A stretch of 64,000 bases of DNA from Cladopsammia gracilis (Eukaryota > Cnidaria > Anthozoa > Scleractinia > Dendrophylliidae): the NCBI GenBank assembly GCA_022457155.1, contig JAJGOT010000562.1, positions 186,001-250,000 on the forward strand. Reading direction: 5' to 3'. The position numbers were made by a program, and so were the translations under genes. This document shows positions 34,806-46,157 of this stretch, piece after piece (position 1 is the stretch's first letter; each line of letters opens with the position of its first letter). Under the pieces are notes generated by a model. That model ran no database searches. It was not told the DNA's origin and was given only the letters and a program-made list of their open reading frames with translations.

Positions 34806-34920
34806 TTTAGGTTGTGTTGAAAAGAAATATATAATATGGTTGAAAAAGCGGCAGCTTCCATATGACATATTCTTTCTCAATCTCATTAATAATTCATGAA
34901 GAAAATACAAAGGAAATTAA

Positions 34921-35942
34921 AGGCCCATCGTCGCTTACCGTGATGCACCGCGCATTGTTTATTTTGATTTGGACCCAGATAAATGCGCGAAGTGAAATTT
35001 TGGCCTCTCATCTCCAGGAAGAAATGAACACTGAGTTTGAAATTTCGTTCGACATTGATTTTAAAATTTAAAAGTCCAAAGAAGCGGTCCTGTTGGATAT
35101 TAAAAGTCCGTATAACATGTCTCCATTTTGTCTGGGGCCGCTCAACCCGCCTTTGTGTAGCTCCAGTTGCCGAGGTAGTTTCCTCCGCTTCGAAAGTTCG
35201 CATCGAAAACATTTTCACGTCGAGGGACGCGGAAAACCTCCTGCTTTTTTTTATCGAAAGTTTACGGTCGATGCCCCTTAAAACGAAACCTCCAGCGAGC
35301 CGAGAAGTGTTTGTATTTTGTGGGTTGTTCTGTCGGCTATCTGATTTGCATCGGGCATAATTAATGAGCTCCGCTGGCGGAGGCCGTTTTCTCGGCTTCA
35401 GAAGTTTGCATAAAAAAAAATCGACGGCTAGAGACGGAGAAAACCTCCTTCAACTTCCATGGAATATTTCACATAGATGCTGGCAAAAACGACTCCGCCG
35501 GCGAGCCGAGACGTTTTGAGCTTTTTATGTTGTTTACAGTTACGGTATGTAGAAAAACATTACAAAGAAAAGATTCGAAGATAAATCTTAACTAGCAGGC
35601 AACCTAATATACCTATTTCTTTTCCATCGAGGACCGAATTTCTGAGCCAAACCTTCTGAAGGATCTCGTTTCTTGACAGCCGCCTCGAGCCTTCGGCGGC
35701 GTTGCTTAGAAAACGTATCAGTAACGATGGAAAATAAAAGAAAACATACAAAAACAAGATGCAATGCTTTGAATATGAACTAAATATTTGAACGAAATCA
35801 TTTTGAAGTTAATAGACGATACAGATTCCCCGATGTAAACGGATTATTTTAAGAATCAAACTTTCTCGCCACAAAATGGATTTTCGTGGTCCCAGAAATC
35901 CTAGAACGCCCGCAATGAGTCACGGTAAGTGACGATGGGTCT
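34921..35942. mobile_element. 1022-bp element with TTAA target duplication
   Basis: Termini AGGCCCATCGTCGCTTACCG and, inverted, AGACCCATCGTCACTTACCG, flanked by TTAA at 34917-34920 and 35943-35946. Copy A has the empty site at about 22882. The interior has no convincing ORF. Consistent with a piggyBac-type non-autonomous element. Confidence 0.8.
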
Positions 35943-36850
35943 TTAATGTTTAATGAGTGTTTGGAAATCAGATGAAACACTCCTCATTTTTGCATCCTTA
36001 ATTTATAGATCTCCTTCTAAAATCATTTTGTTTGAGAAGTAATATCAAACATTCGACACAGTATTTCATCAGATTTCCAAACACCTTGAAGTGGGTTTAA
36101 AAAAAATCGGCCGCGCCTCATTTTGCAACCCACTTCGTGGTGTTTGGAAATCTGATGAAACACTGTCTCATGTTTGATATATTACATACAACACCGCTAT
36201 GATATAGCGAAAAAGCCCCGCCGTTATGTCATGGATGAAACTTGGCTCAAAATGAGTCTGCAAGAGCTCTGACAAGGAGCGGAGCAGAGTGGAGGTGGGA
36301 GAAAGCCTCAAAGAGGTGATGGCCCCAAGAATAGGGGTCTGATAGAGCTCTCAAGGAGAGCGGAGTGGAAGTGGGAAAAAGCCTCAAAGAGGCAAGAATA
36401 AGGGCGAATAAACGAAAAAAGGAGTGCTCGAAAAACCTCTCAACAGTTTTTTTTTTTTCATGTTTTTACACGTGCCAGATTGTTCTTTACTATAAATAAT
36501 TAGCAGACACGTGAGATCATTTTTTTTTAAAAAATAGCATCAATCATGTCTTTAACAAATCTTTTATAAAAGACCGGAAATTAAATATACACCACGAAAT
36601 GTCTCTCTGAATAAACCCACATTCTGATTGCACTCTCCATGGGGACCAGGAATTTGCGCTGTGCCTCCTTCGCTCGTCCGCCTTTTCCCAGAATGCTGCC
36701 ACGACTCTCGACTCTCAAAACTCTCCAGATTTTGACTGCTGCGACTCTCGACACTTGACTCCGTTTTTAGATTTTAGTAAAAAAAAAAGCGAAATCCTTT
36801 TTTTGGATTCAAGAATCCGGATTCGGATTTTCCCAAAAAAACGCACCCTA

Positions 36851-37881
36851 CAGTGTGTTGCCCAGTTTCCGGCCAGTACCAGTTTCCGGCCAAAAAACAA
36901 TTACGTCGGTTATGTTCGTCGGAGTTTTAAATTTTCGTCCACCGAAGCGTTCCGAAAGAAAGACGAACATTTCCGCTACACATTGGTGGTTTTGGCGTTA
37001 TTTTTGAACAAGGAACGGCCGAGGAAGGAAATGTTTTGTCCAGGTGATTGAACGTTTAGCGATTAATTTTGGCTCGTTTCACTGCACATCAAAACTACCG
37101 TAGATAAACAAATAGCTCGTTTCACAGGAAATATCTCAAGGAGCTTCATAATTTTTGGACAAATATTAGATTAAAGATGAAAGTGATTAGGGAATATATC
37201 ATCGTCAGCTGGAATAGGGCTGTTCCTGAAATTTTAGTAGTCAAACTCTCAGCGAAGATTTCGACCTAGTGTGCCAGTTTTCGGCCACTAAAAGACACAT
37301 TGCTCAAAACCTATTTCTTATTAAGTGAAAAAACCGAATATTAAAATTTCCTGGTCGAGAAATTAAAGATACATGTGTTAGTGTAACAAAGATTACGAAT
37401 TAACAACAGCTTATGCATGAATAGCGTGACTAAAAGTACGTAAGTCATGATTTGTTTTACTAGTAGTCTGTCAACAAACTGCGGAAGACACGCTTCCGGG
37501 TCACTAAGGTCATACGTATTTTGAATACTGAGTAAAACGGTAGGTGACAAAGCTTAATATTGAAACTTACCTGATATTTATAACTAGGCGACCACTATTA
37601 TCAAGGGACTTACAAGTCGGTTTACGTCGAGCGGTTTCAAGGAAAATTTACTTTAAGTCGGTGGCCGGAAACTGGGCTAGCTGGCCGGAAACTGGGCAAC
37701 TTACTAGTTTTGCGAAAAATGGTATAATTTCTTTAATACTTGGGGAAGGCCGCCAACCATTTAACATTTTAAAGGTAAGTAAATGAACTGTCTTTGAAAG
37801 GAAATTGAGAAATTTTCCGTGCAAAACAAAGGAGTTATAGCGATTACAAACTAAAGTGGCCGGAAACTGGGCAACATACTG
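36851..37881. mobile_element. Mariner-type non-autonomous element
   Basis: Termini CAGTGTGTTGCCCAGTTTCC and inverted CAGTATGTTGCCCAGTTTCC, flanked by TA. The CCGGAAACTGGGC word recurs inside near 37660-37700. No transposase ORF. Confidence 0.75.
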
Positions 37882-37970
37882 TAATTTTATCTTTCACATG
37901 TGAAGATATTATGGTGGCCCACAAGGGTCAAGACATAAAAAAGCACTTCACCATATAATTGTAAAACACG

Positions 37971-38212
37971 TTGCTGCAAATAAAAAAAGTTGCTGCATAT
38001 AAAAAAAAGTTGCTGCAAATAAAAAAAGTTGCTGCAAATAAAAAAGTTGCTGCAAACAAAAAAAAGTTGCTGCAAACAAAAAAGTTGCTGCAAATAAAAA
38101 CGTTGCTGAAAACAAAAAAGTTGCTGCAAATAAAAAAGTTGCTGCAAATAAAAAAAGTTGCTGCAAATAAAAAAGTTGCTGCAAACAAAAAAGTTGCTGC
38201 AAATAAAAAGGC
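37971..38212 (+). repeat. Subterminal 18-bp repeat array (left)
   Basis: About 13 units of GTTGCTGCAAATAAAAAA, varying in A-run length and AAT/AAC. The array happens to be open in frame with the HECT ORF but precedes its credible ATG. Probably transposase binding sites. Confidence 0.85.
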
Positions 38213-38303
38213 GTACTGCAAGCCGGATCCCCGGATCTTGAACCCAGTCTTTCTCTTTTTTCCCGCCTCGAAAATCCCTCGACTGGACGCCGATTTCGAC
38301 GCC

Positions 38304-41300
38304 ATGTTTTGCAGCCGCTGTGGCAAACAAGCCACAAACGACGCCAAATATTGCTGTGTATGTGGGAATTGCTTGCAGTCTGGTGTTCCAGAATCTTCTA
38401 AAGAAGGAACCGGCTCTGCAGGGACAAGTGCTGGCCATGGTCAACAGTCAAAGAAGACCCCCACTAACACTGTAAGCTTCCAACAATTTTTGAAACGAAA
38501 GGCGGATAGCCGAAAGGAACACTTCAAGGTTAAGAAGTATGCCAAGAAAGAACAGAAAGATGTCACTGTTAATATTGGCGTGATGAGGTATGTTAATGGC
38601 ACCTTAAAATCCTGCAGGGGACGCAATTTGCCGTTAAGTGTTTCTCCAGAAGCGACACGAGAGGTGATACTAGAAAGAGCTGTGGAAAAGCATGCGAATC
38701 ACGACAGAAACATGCTTAGAGGTATAGCTTATGCCCTTCTTTACCCAGACGGTACAGAAGTAGAAACCTTGCCAGGCTCCAGTGACCTCTTTGTGCTCAG
38801 TAAATACAAGGACGAAATTGGAAAGAGCTTCAGCCGAGTGACATTGTATATCGCCCCAAAGTCTGATATTACCGATGCCACATTGGATGAATTGAGTGAA
38901 ATGTGTGTCCAAGAACTGTCTTCTGATGATGAATCCAGCGGATCGGGTAAGGAGTTATTAGTGCCTACTTTACTGGCTAAAACACCTCAAACGTCCAAAA
39001 ATGAAGGTGAAGAGGTCAACATCGTCAAAGATGGCGAATATGCACATGTTACACGAGAGGAATCCAACCTCAAACAAGTTGAGTGCCCTGTATGCTGTCA
39101 GTACTTTCCGTTGGCTACAATTGCTGACCATGCGGATTCTTGTGTTGATATGTGGATTGGAGAGGTGGAAGATGAGGCCACTCCAAGTTCAACAGAAGTG
39201 CCTGAAAATCCACCTCCCACAGCTGAAGAAACCTTCACTGACAACACCTCTATAGGAACTGCAAGTATCAACAGTCCAGACAACTTGCATTCCATCCTTG
39301 AAGAACTGCGACAGCAACATTTGTCTGAAAAGGAAGTCCGTGTGAGCATTCGCAGGAGGCATATATGGTTGGATTTCAAACAGGCCAGAAAGAAGTTTAA
39401 TATTACTCCACGGGATAAGATACGAGTGGTATTTCTGGGAGAACCAGCAGTTGATGAGGGTGGACCCAGAAGGGAATTTTTTTCAGGTAACTAAAAGTGC
39501 TTGTATTATCCATGAACCAACATCCTTTGTTTTGAATCTCTGTATTTGTGTACAGTGGAGTGTTTTTGTTTTCTTCTGTGGATCCATTCAATCATTTATG
39601 GCCTGATTCATGAAAAGGTATGGTAGCATTTTGCTTGGTGGCTAACATGATGATGGCAGTGTGGATTAATTTTAGGGTGGAGGAGAGGGACAGTCTGGAT
39701 AATTGCATGAGGCACAACAGCTGCTGGGTGCCCTGGGTCAGGGGGCACAAGCATAAATAAGTAGGGTGGAGAGGAGGAGAATCAAGAATGTTTTTAGGCT
39801 AGAGATGCTTTGATCACAAATTTGGCACCCTCATCTCAACAGAGGGAGGCAACGAGCTAGTAAATAGTAAATCAAACTTAGACCCCCTGTATACCTCGAG
39901 GCCCTTTTTTCTTAAATGTAGTAAAATTGGAACTTATTTGTCATTACAATTCTGTCATCAGAAATGCTGGCGCATACTGAGAGGAAGTTATTTGTGTCAG
40001 GGAAGCCTGTGGCCTCAACTGTTACATTACTGGATGGTGACTTTAAGATGGCTGGAGAACTAATGGTTATGTCTATTCTACAAGGAGGACCAGCACCTAA
40101 TTTCCTGGATTCTTGTGTTTTTGAATATTTGGTAAAACAGCCTCTTTGTCCTAAGATGCTTAGTACTCCCTACAGGGAAGTTGCTGTCAAGGTAGTTAAG
40201 ATGTACATGGAAATGTATAGAATAATAATTGCACCCTTGCAATGATTATTTATTGATAATAGGCTCTTTGAAGGACCCTGTCTAGTACTAAATGGGTGCC
40301 AGATATCGAAAGAGCAGGTCAAAATTAGTATTAAAGATTGCAATTTTGAGACCACTGTGTGAAAAAAGTTGCTGGATGGCAGCATTTTTTGCTAAATGAT
40401 TGACAGGGTTCTGCAAAGAGCCTAGAAGTACAGGCTACCTTTAGAGTTTCACTAAGGGTGTTGGTGAGGAAAGAATACAGTATGTAACTTTTACCATACT
40501 TCTATTTAAGTGAATCCTGATCACTGGCTGTTTTGATTTATGGCATCAAACACCTGTTTGCTGTTATTTAAACAAACTTTAACTTTGTATCCACGTTTGC
40601 TACTTGGTGCAATCCATTCCAGAGAGTCCAGAATGATCATGAAGTGATAATCTGGTTTAAAGTATAGCATGTCTACTTTATAGATGCAGGAGGCACCAAG
40701 TCATGAAATACTCAGGGAAGTCTTGATGTCTGATGAAGGGCTAGACATACTCCAAGAGATTGGTTATAAAGGTGTTCCACAGAGGGAAACCATCTCATCT
40801 TCCTGCAGTATTGTTCAATGAGTAATCCTGATGGATCATCACTCTAGGAACAACAAAACCTTAGTCAAAAAGGGAATGACAGACATGACTGTTATGACAT
40901 AAAGTTATCTTAACCTGTATAAAGGCGCACATTTCCTTGTTTGGTTCTGCAAGATCACAAAAGCTTGGTCCCAGTCTTGTGGCAAAAATCAAATGCATCA
41001 ATTTGCAGTGTTATTCAATCTATCTATTTCATTGTTTGCTTTTCAGTCAGTGATACCCAAACACAATACAAAATTTTATATTGAAAGGTAGATCCATTCA
41101 ACATTTTCTTGGGCACCTCACCAATTACTGTAATTGTGAATTGCAGATCAATTTGTATAAAGACTCTACTTGAAGGATGCATGCCTCAAATCATGCAATT
41201 AGAAGAAGGCTTGAGTGCATGCAATGTGCTGACCAGTTCCAGAGAACATCCTGCTTTGTGGAAATCAGTCTTTGTGCCTGGATTTACTGTAAACATCACA

Positions 41301-42135
41301 CCCGAAGAGTTCCTTGACCAGCTTGTGGTACAATTTAGTCTTTCCGAGCGTTGCAAAGAGGCAGAGATTGATGTATATAAGTACTTTTGTGACTTCATAC
41401 AGGCCTCAGAGCATCATGAGTCAGGTGGTAAGTGCTTTAAAATGATTGTTTGCACAGGTTAGCCTTGGCATACCATCATATATTACTGCAAGTGACATTA
41501 ACGCAAAGGAAATTTGAATACATTGAATTACCAAACGAATTATTAGCCACAGTTTGACTTACTGTACTTATAGGTTGTGTTGCATCACTGTATTACTATT
41601 TGATCCTTCTGTGGTGTTAATTATTTAAACCATAACAGCCCATATGTGTCCTAAATAATATGTGGAACCATGCTTTCTGGAAAAAAGATAGTTTCATTTG
41701 AATGTTTCAACTCGGAAAAGTTGAGGTTCATATATACATTTGTTTTTTTTATTTATCTAAGGATTTTGGATCAAGAAATATGGTCTGCTGACAGTTGGCA
41801 GTCAAGAATATAAAAACACGAATAGAGAGATGGCCAGACAAATGTATTGAGATTAATACATATTGAGATAAAAAAAATTTGTTATAGGAACTGGATTCAG
41901 CATTCCTGCTTTCCTTAAATGGTTGACTGGTTGCAGTGGCATTCCTCCCCTTGGCTATGGAAAGAAGTTCAACTTAGGGTTTATTCATGGTTGCCAACCA
42001 GGGTGCCAGTGCCGTCCCACTGCCTCAACCTGCGACCTGCTAGTAAAGCTGCCTGTGCATATCAACAGTGAGCAAGAAATGGAGGCCATGTTGTTATCTG
42101 CACTCAGTGATTGTTATGGCTTTGGATTGATATGA
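38304..42135 (+). CDS. Zinc-ribbon/UBZ/HECT E3 ubiquitin ligase (multi-exon)
   Basis: The credible start is ATG 38304, after the repeat array. Exons by splice signals and phase: 38304-39486; 39962-40131; from 40684; possibly 41047-41087; 41147-41427; 41888-42135. Domains: N-terminal zinc ribbon (CSRCG...CCVCG), a UBZ4-like finger (CPVC...HADSC, encoded near 39083-39144), and HECT starting near FLGEPAVDEGGPRREFF and ending with catalytic RPTASTCDLLVKLP. HECT enzymes pass ubiquitin from E2 through that Cys to substrates. Exon 3 reads into an in-frame TGA (40819-40821) before a clear donor, so its end is unresolved: a weak earlier donor, or a lesion. It lies inside the transposon, convergent with the integrase gene. 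Confidence 0.7.
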
Positions 42136-44125
42136 AAAGCTCATAAACATAGCACTCCTTTATATGTGCTAAACACAGTAACATAACATAACATATATTA
42201 ATAATGTCATGTCCTCGTTAAAATTGACACTTTCAAGTTTGTTCAAATTAAATGACTCTTTTTGTTGTTTACTGTAGAGGTGAGGATCTGCATCCTGTAC
42301 CAAAGTGCAACATATTTATCACTTTAAGCTAGGTACATTTACATCCACATATATGTGGTTTACATTAAAGTTGTATTACAAACGACTCACCCTACCGACA
42401 TCTGTTTATAGAGTTCTACAAATTTAAAGTTAGCATTTTACAAGTGAAATGAGTAAAAGAGGTACTTAAAATTTCAGGAGAACATTTCCCACATGATTTT
42501 ATCCTGTATTCAAAGGGGCTGTTACATCTCCTCGACCCCCCCCCCCCCCCCCTCCTTAGTCAAATATTTACATAAGTGTACAACCATAACAATAAACTAC
42601 ATTAGTAAAAACTAGCCATGGCATATTGTGAATCCAGGCATTTGATTGGCTGTGCCATATGTGCCTATTTGCCGATATTCAACAGTAACGCTGAAGATAT
42701 TCAAGATTAAAAAGCGAAACCCCTCTTAATTTATGTTGGAAAATTACATGAAATATCACTTTGTGTACTAAAACAATTGGACCACTCACTCGTGTTTTCT
42801 ACGAGCGATAGAGTGAACTTGGCTACACCTCTTGACTACCTGTATTCCTTTGCTGAAAACTCAAGCTTGTAATCTTATTGTTTAAGAGTTCACCATGGCC
42901 ACAATCCCTGCCTTGGGCAAAAAGGCACAAAGTTAGGCTGCTTTTCCTATGGCAAACAGTCTATAACCTTGTGATGTCTACATGTCGTTTGAGATCAAAG
43001 TCGGCGAGAAATGGTTATGGGAATACCATCCACAAGATCAGAATGCATGCATTAATACCAGTGCCACAAGTGGCTCAAATTATTCACTCCAAGTGTTGAT
43101 ATGGGTCACAATTATATTTTTTTTAATGGGGGGGGGGGGGGGGGAGGGAGGTCACCTATTTAGTGTACTATGCCAGCTTTAACAACCTATTGAATGATGG
43201 TAATATTTTTTAGTTAAAATTCAAACAAAGAGCATAGCTGAGTGGCAGGTAACTAGTTCCTGCTTAAGGTGGCTAATTCTACTGCAACAGTTGTTTTGCC
43301 TTTTGTATCAATCATATTGGTCACATGACATACTCACCTTCAAAATAAGAAATTGGATACATGTATATGGTGGATAAATACTATTATCAGAAATGGAAAT
43401 ATCACATAAAAATTAAGGCAAATCCAAATTTTCTAGCCATTGTCATTTAAGGGTGAGATTTTATAGAGAAAAGTAGATGAAGTATTTGTATGTGGGCAAG
43501 CCTTGCCCTGCAAAGGCTTCTCCCTACAAATTCGTGTAATATTTCAAATAATATTGAATTGAAATTCCCATAAAATATCACCCTTAAAGGATAGTGGCCT
43601 GATATTTTTTTTCTGGCTAATTTCCTATTGCTCTTTCTATTTCTTCTAGCTATATAGTCTTATTCCACTAAATTCTTTTTCTCTCCAAAGACGTTTTCTA
43701 TAAATCAATCCTGGGCAAGGCTTGCACAAATCCTTCTAATATTTTGCATATTCAAGCCTCAATAAAATCTCACCCTTAAAGAAAGCAGCCTGAAAGGTCA
43801 TGCTTACGTTGCTCTTTCCAATTCTGGTAGTCATTTACATCAAGCTTTTAGTTTTAGGATGAGTAGGTCATGTGACCAATTGAAGCAAAAGGCTCACTGG
43901 TCCTTACTGTGTTGGCCAATATAAAAAAAAAATATTTGAAACAATTAAATACAGTGAGGAGCACATGACATTTGATAGCTTGCATCAAGAAAAGCAGATT
44001 GAAAGACCAATTTCATATATTTTCTTGAATGGTTGGGAGAATATGTATTTTGAGCTTGTCATGGGGTTAAAGGGTAAAGTTGATAGTGGTATATGTCACT
44101 CATTTTACAAGTAACTTACATTAAT
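42136..44125. other. Non-coding between the convergent HECT and integrase genes
   Basis: Contains a C17 run (42536-42552), a G17 run (43128-43144) and a nested pair of inverted repeats: outer 43315-43881 (ATTGGTCACATGAC), inner 43446-43780 (TTTAAGGGTGAGATTTTAT). No ORF of interest is seen. Confidence 0.6.
43446..43780. mobile_element. MITE-like inverted-repeat element
   Basis: Termini TTTAAGGGTGAGATTTTAT and complement. A partial internal copy of the terminus lies near 43570. It sits within a larger inverted repeat (43315-43881). Confidence 0.55.
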
Positions 44126-45821
44126 CTATGTGTGTGAAGGACTTGCATACTCAATCAGCTTTTGGAATAGTTCAAAACTTTCAGCTGCATTTGATGAAAA
44201 CACAAGATGTGCATTGTCCATTACATAATAAAAGTATTCTTGGAAGATGTTTGACTCGTTTGTGCTCTCGCATTGAATATGCTGCTCCATTTCGTCAATT
44301 TGCTGCATCTGCACAACATGCTTACATTCAGTACCACCTGAGCGTTGAGGCAAATGGTACAGCACATCAGGAACACCAGATACTGTGCCATGTCTTGAGG
44401 GACGAATGCGATGCGTATTCCAGTGGTGTTTAACTTTGTCTAGTTCATCTTGCAAGACAGACTCAAAACAAAACCACAAGCACTCCATCTGTAATGTGTT
44501 GCCAATGTCAAGCATTCCAGAATCCACCATATCCTTGAAGAAGTCTATCCACCAACCTGCCCGTCCCCTTCTAAAGAATGACCACCAACATTCTATTCTT
44601 TGATTAGCTGGTGAGGATCCATACTTATGAGCTTTCTCACCAGCAAATTCGTCTCCTCCATCTTGACGAAAGTAGCACTGCATCGCTGCCATGATCCCGT
44701 TCTCAGTCCCACAGTCGGTTCTCAGGAGAATTGGACAACTCATATCTTTCTTTACATATTCAAGATAGTATCTTGCTGGTATTTCAGGTTTGTTATTGGA
44801 CCTTTCTAGTTCCAGCCAAAGAATTTTCCGGCTATACCCATCAATAGCCCCATGTACTGGAAAACCGTATGGCTTTAACTTGTCATACCCTGTAGTGTAG
44901 GCAAGCACATGACATATAATTTGCTAAGAAGAAAAGATAACAAATGTTCAAGGCCCAGTTGTTCAAAGAGTGGATAACATAGCATAGTTTGCTTTGTTAA
45001 CACTTCTCCACTGGATAGAGATTTATCCAGTGGATAGTGTTATCCACCCTTTGAACAACCAGGCCCTGTGCAATAAGACAAGGAGAACTGGAAAGAGTGG
45101 GAGAAAATTAGCAAAGGGACCAAAAGGTAGCATGGGTCGTAGTAGCATAGGTAGTAGATATAACAACATGATAAACATGATTTCTAGGCGTTTTCCTTTT
45201 TATTTTCAACATGTAGGGATGAGTTATCTAAGCCAAACTGAAGTTCAGCGGAATTTGTCAAAACCTCAAAGCCAACAGTGAAAAACACGGCAAGATTTCC
45301 GTATAACCCCATACATTAATGATGGAAGGCTTTGCCCTCTTCCTTAAAAATAGCTTTAATTTTTAGACTATTATACCATAAAATCGCACCCAGATTATGC
45401 AACAAAACTTACCGTCTGCATGCCAGCAGAAGTTTGGGCCATAACTAAGGTACCGTCTCCTGCTAAACCTCTTTCTCTTCCTCAGTTGAACACCTTCAGG
45501 ATCTACTTCTTTAACAAGCTGTGCAACTAAATGTCTGGGTACACGCATATGGCGTTCTAATCTTAGAGAATGCCAAATTGCTCTGTAGCCCAGTGATCCG
45601 CCGCCGTTATTAATTTCATGCCTGATAATATCCCTCACTTGGTCCTCATTTACCTCATTTCCGACTCTTCGCAAGTCGTAAGCACGGAGACGCCGCTTTA
45701 AAGTACTTAAACTGATTTCCACATTATGGTATACACGTAAAAACTCGAGAATTACTTCGTTTTCGTACCCCTGATGGAAGTAATGTTCGATTATCTCTCT
45801 TTCCGAACTTCCATCCGCCAT
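44126..45821 (-). CDS. DDE integrase/transposase, two exons
   Basis: Exon 1 is 45821-45413 (ATG, MADGSSEREIIEHYF) and exon 2 is 44889-44126. The GT donor and ctacag acceptor join in phase to give WHADG-YDKLKPYGF, for about 390 aa in all. The N-terminal 60 residues form an HTH-like region (LSTLKRRLRAYDLRR). The core has candidate catalytic acids in HADGYDK or AIDGYSR, in LRTDCGTENG and in NQRIECWW (about 40 residues between the last two), as in integrase-core (rve-like) transposases. The frame is intact. The gene starts next to the right subterminal array. The intron carries a MITE. It presumably mobilises this transposon. Confidence 0.75.
44952..45065. mobile_element. 114-bp MITE in the integrase intron
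   Basis: Ends GGCCCAGTTGTTCAAAG and inverted GGCCTGGTTGTTCAAAG, with inner TCCACTGGAT/ATCCAGTGGA pairs. It folds as a near-complete hairpin. It lies within intron 44890-45412. Confidence 0.75.
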
Positions 45822-45885
45822 CTTCCTTTCTGCCCTCGTCTTCATGACAAGAGAAAGTCTGGGTACTAACTCCATTTTTGTTTGC

Positions 45886-46097
45886 AGCAAAGTTTTTTGT
45901 TTGCAGCAACATTTTTATTTGCAGCAACTTTTTTGTTTGCAGCAACTTTTTTATTTGCAGCAACTTTTTTGTTTGCAGCAACTTTTTTATTTGCAGCAAC
46001 TTTTTTATTTGCAGCAACTTTTTTGTTTGCAGCAACTTTTTTATTTGCAGCAACTTTTTTGTTTGCAGCAACTTTTTTTATTTGCAGCAACGTGTTT
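45886..46097 (-). repeat. Subterminal 18-bp repeat array (right)
   Basis: About 11 units of the same repeat in inverse orientation, immediately upstream of the integrase gene. Confidence 0.85.
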
Positions 46098-46157
46098 TAC
46101 AATTATATGGTGAAGTGCTTTTTTATGTCTTGACCCTTGTGGGCCACCGTAAGATAT

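Larger units (their letters stand above)
26197..36765. repeat. Segmental duplication, copy B
   Basis: Direct repeat of copy A. It begins exactly where a MITE-like element ends (about 26190). It carries the collapsed palindromic element (26621-29753), the same LRR-intron sequence, and the same inverted-repeat element with the small cysteine-rich ORF. It differs by a 141-bp TA element (31984-32124), a 1022-bp TTAA element (34921-35942) and an extra block of about 60 bp near 35980. It lacks the 826-bp block at 20544-21369. Homology stops around 36765 in the outer inverted repeat. Confidence 0.85.
34220..36765. mobile_element. Inverted-repeat element with a small ORF (copy B)
   Basis: Inverted repeats at about 34250-34434 and 36583-36765 share GTCGAGAGTCGCAGCAGTC. 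They are longer than in copy A, whose right end is truncated. It contains the 112-aa ORF, the TTAA element at 34921-35942, the cruciform near 36056-36166 and the AAGCCTCAAAGAGG block. Confidence 0.6.
37910..46150. mobile_element. Integrase-type DNA transposon carrying a HECT ubiquitin ligase
   Basis: Inverted termini starting GGTGGCCCACAAGGGTCAAG, with subterminal arrays of an 18-bp repeat. AAGATAT lies just outside both ends (37903-37909 and 46151-46157), a plausible target duplication. Two genes converge: HECT (+, 38304-42135) and integrase (-, 45821-44126). Integrase-like DDE transposons of this kind (IS3EU- or Ginger-like groups) are known in animals. The exact superfamily is not determined here. 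Confidence 0.75.

Noticed and set aside
37887..38444. Three minus-strand ORFs rich in CSNFF or LQQLF
   Set aside because: They are the 18-bp subterminal array read in other frames; the same happens at 45844-46291.
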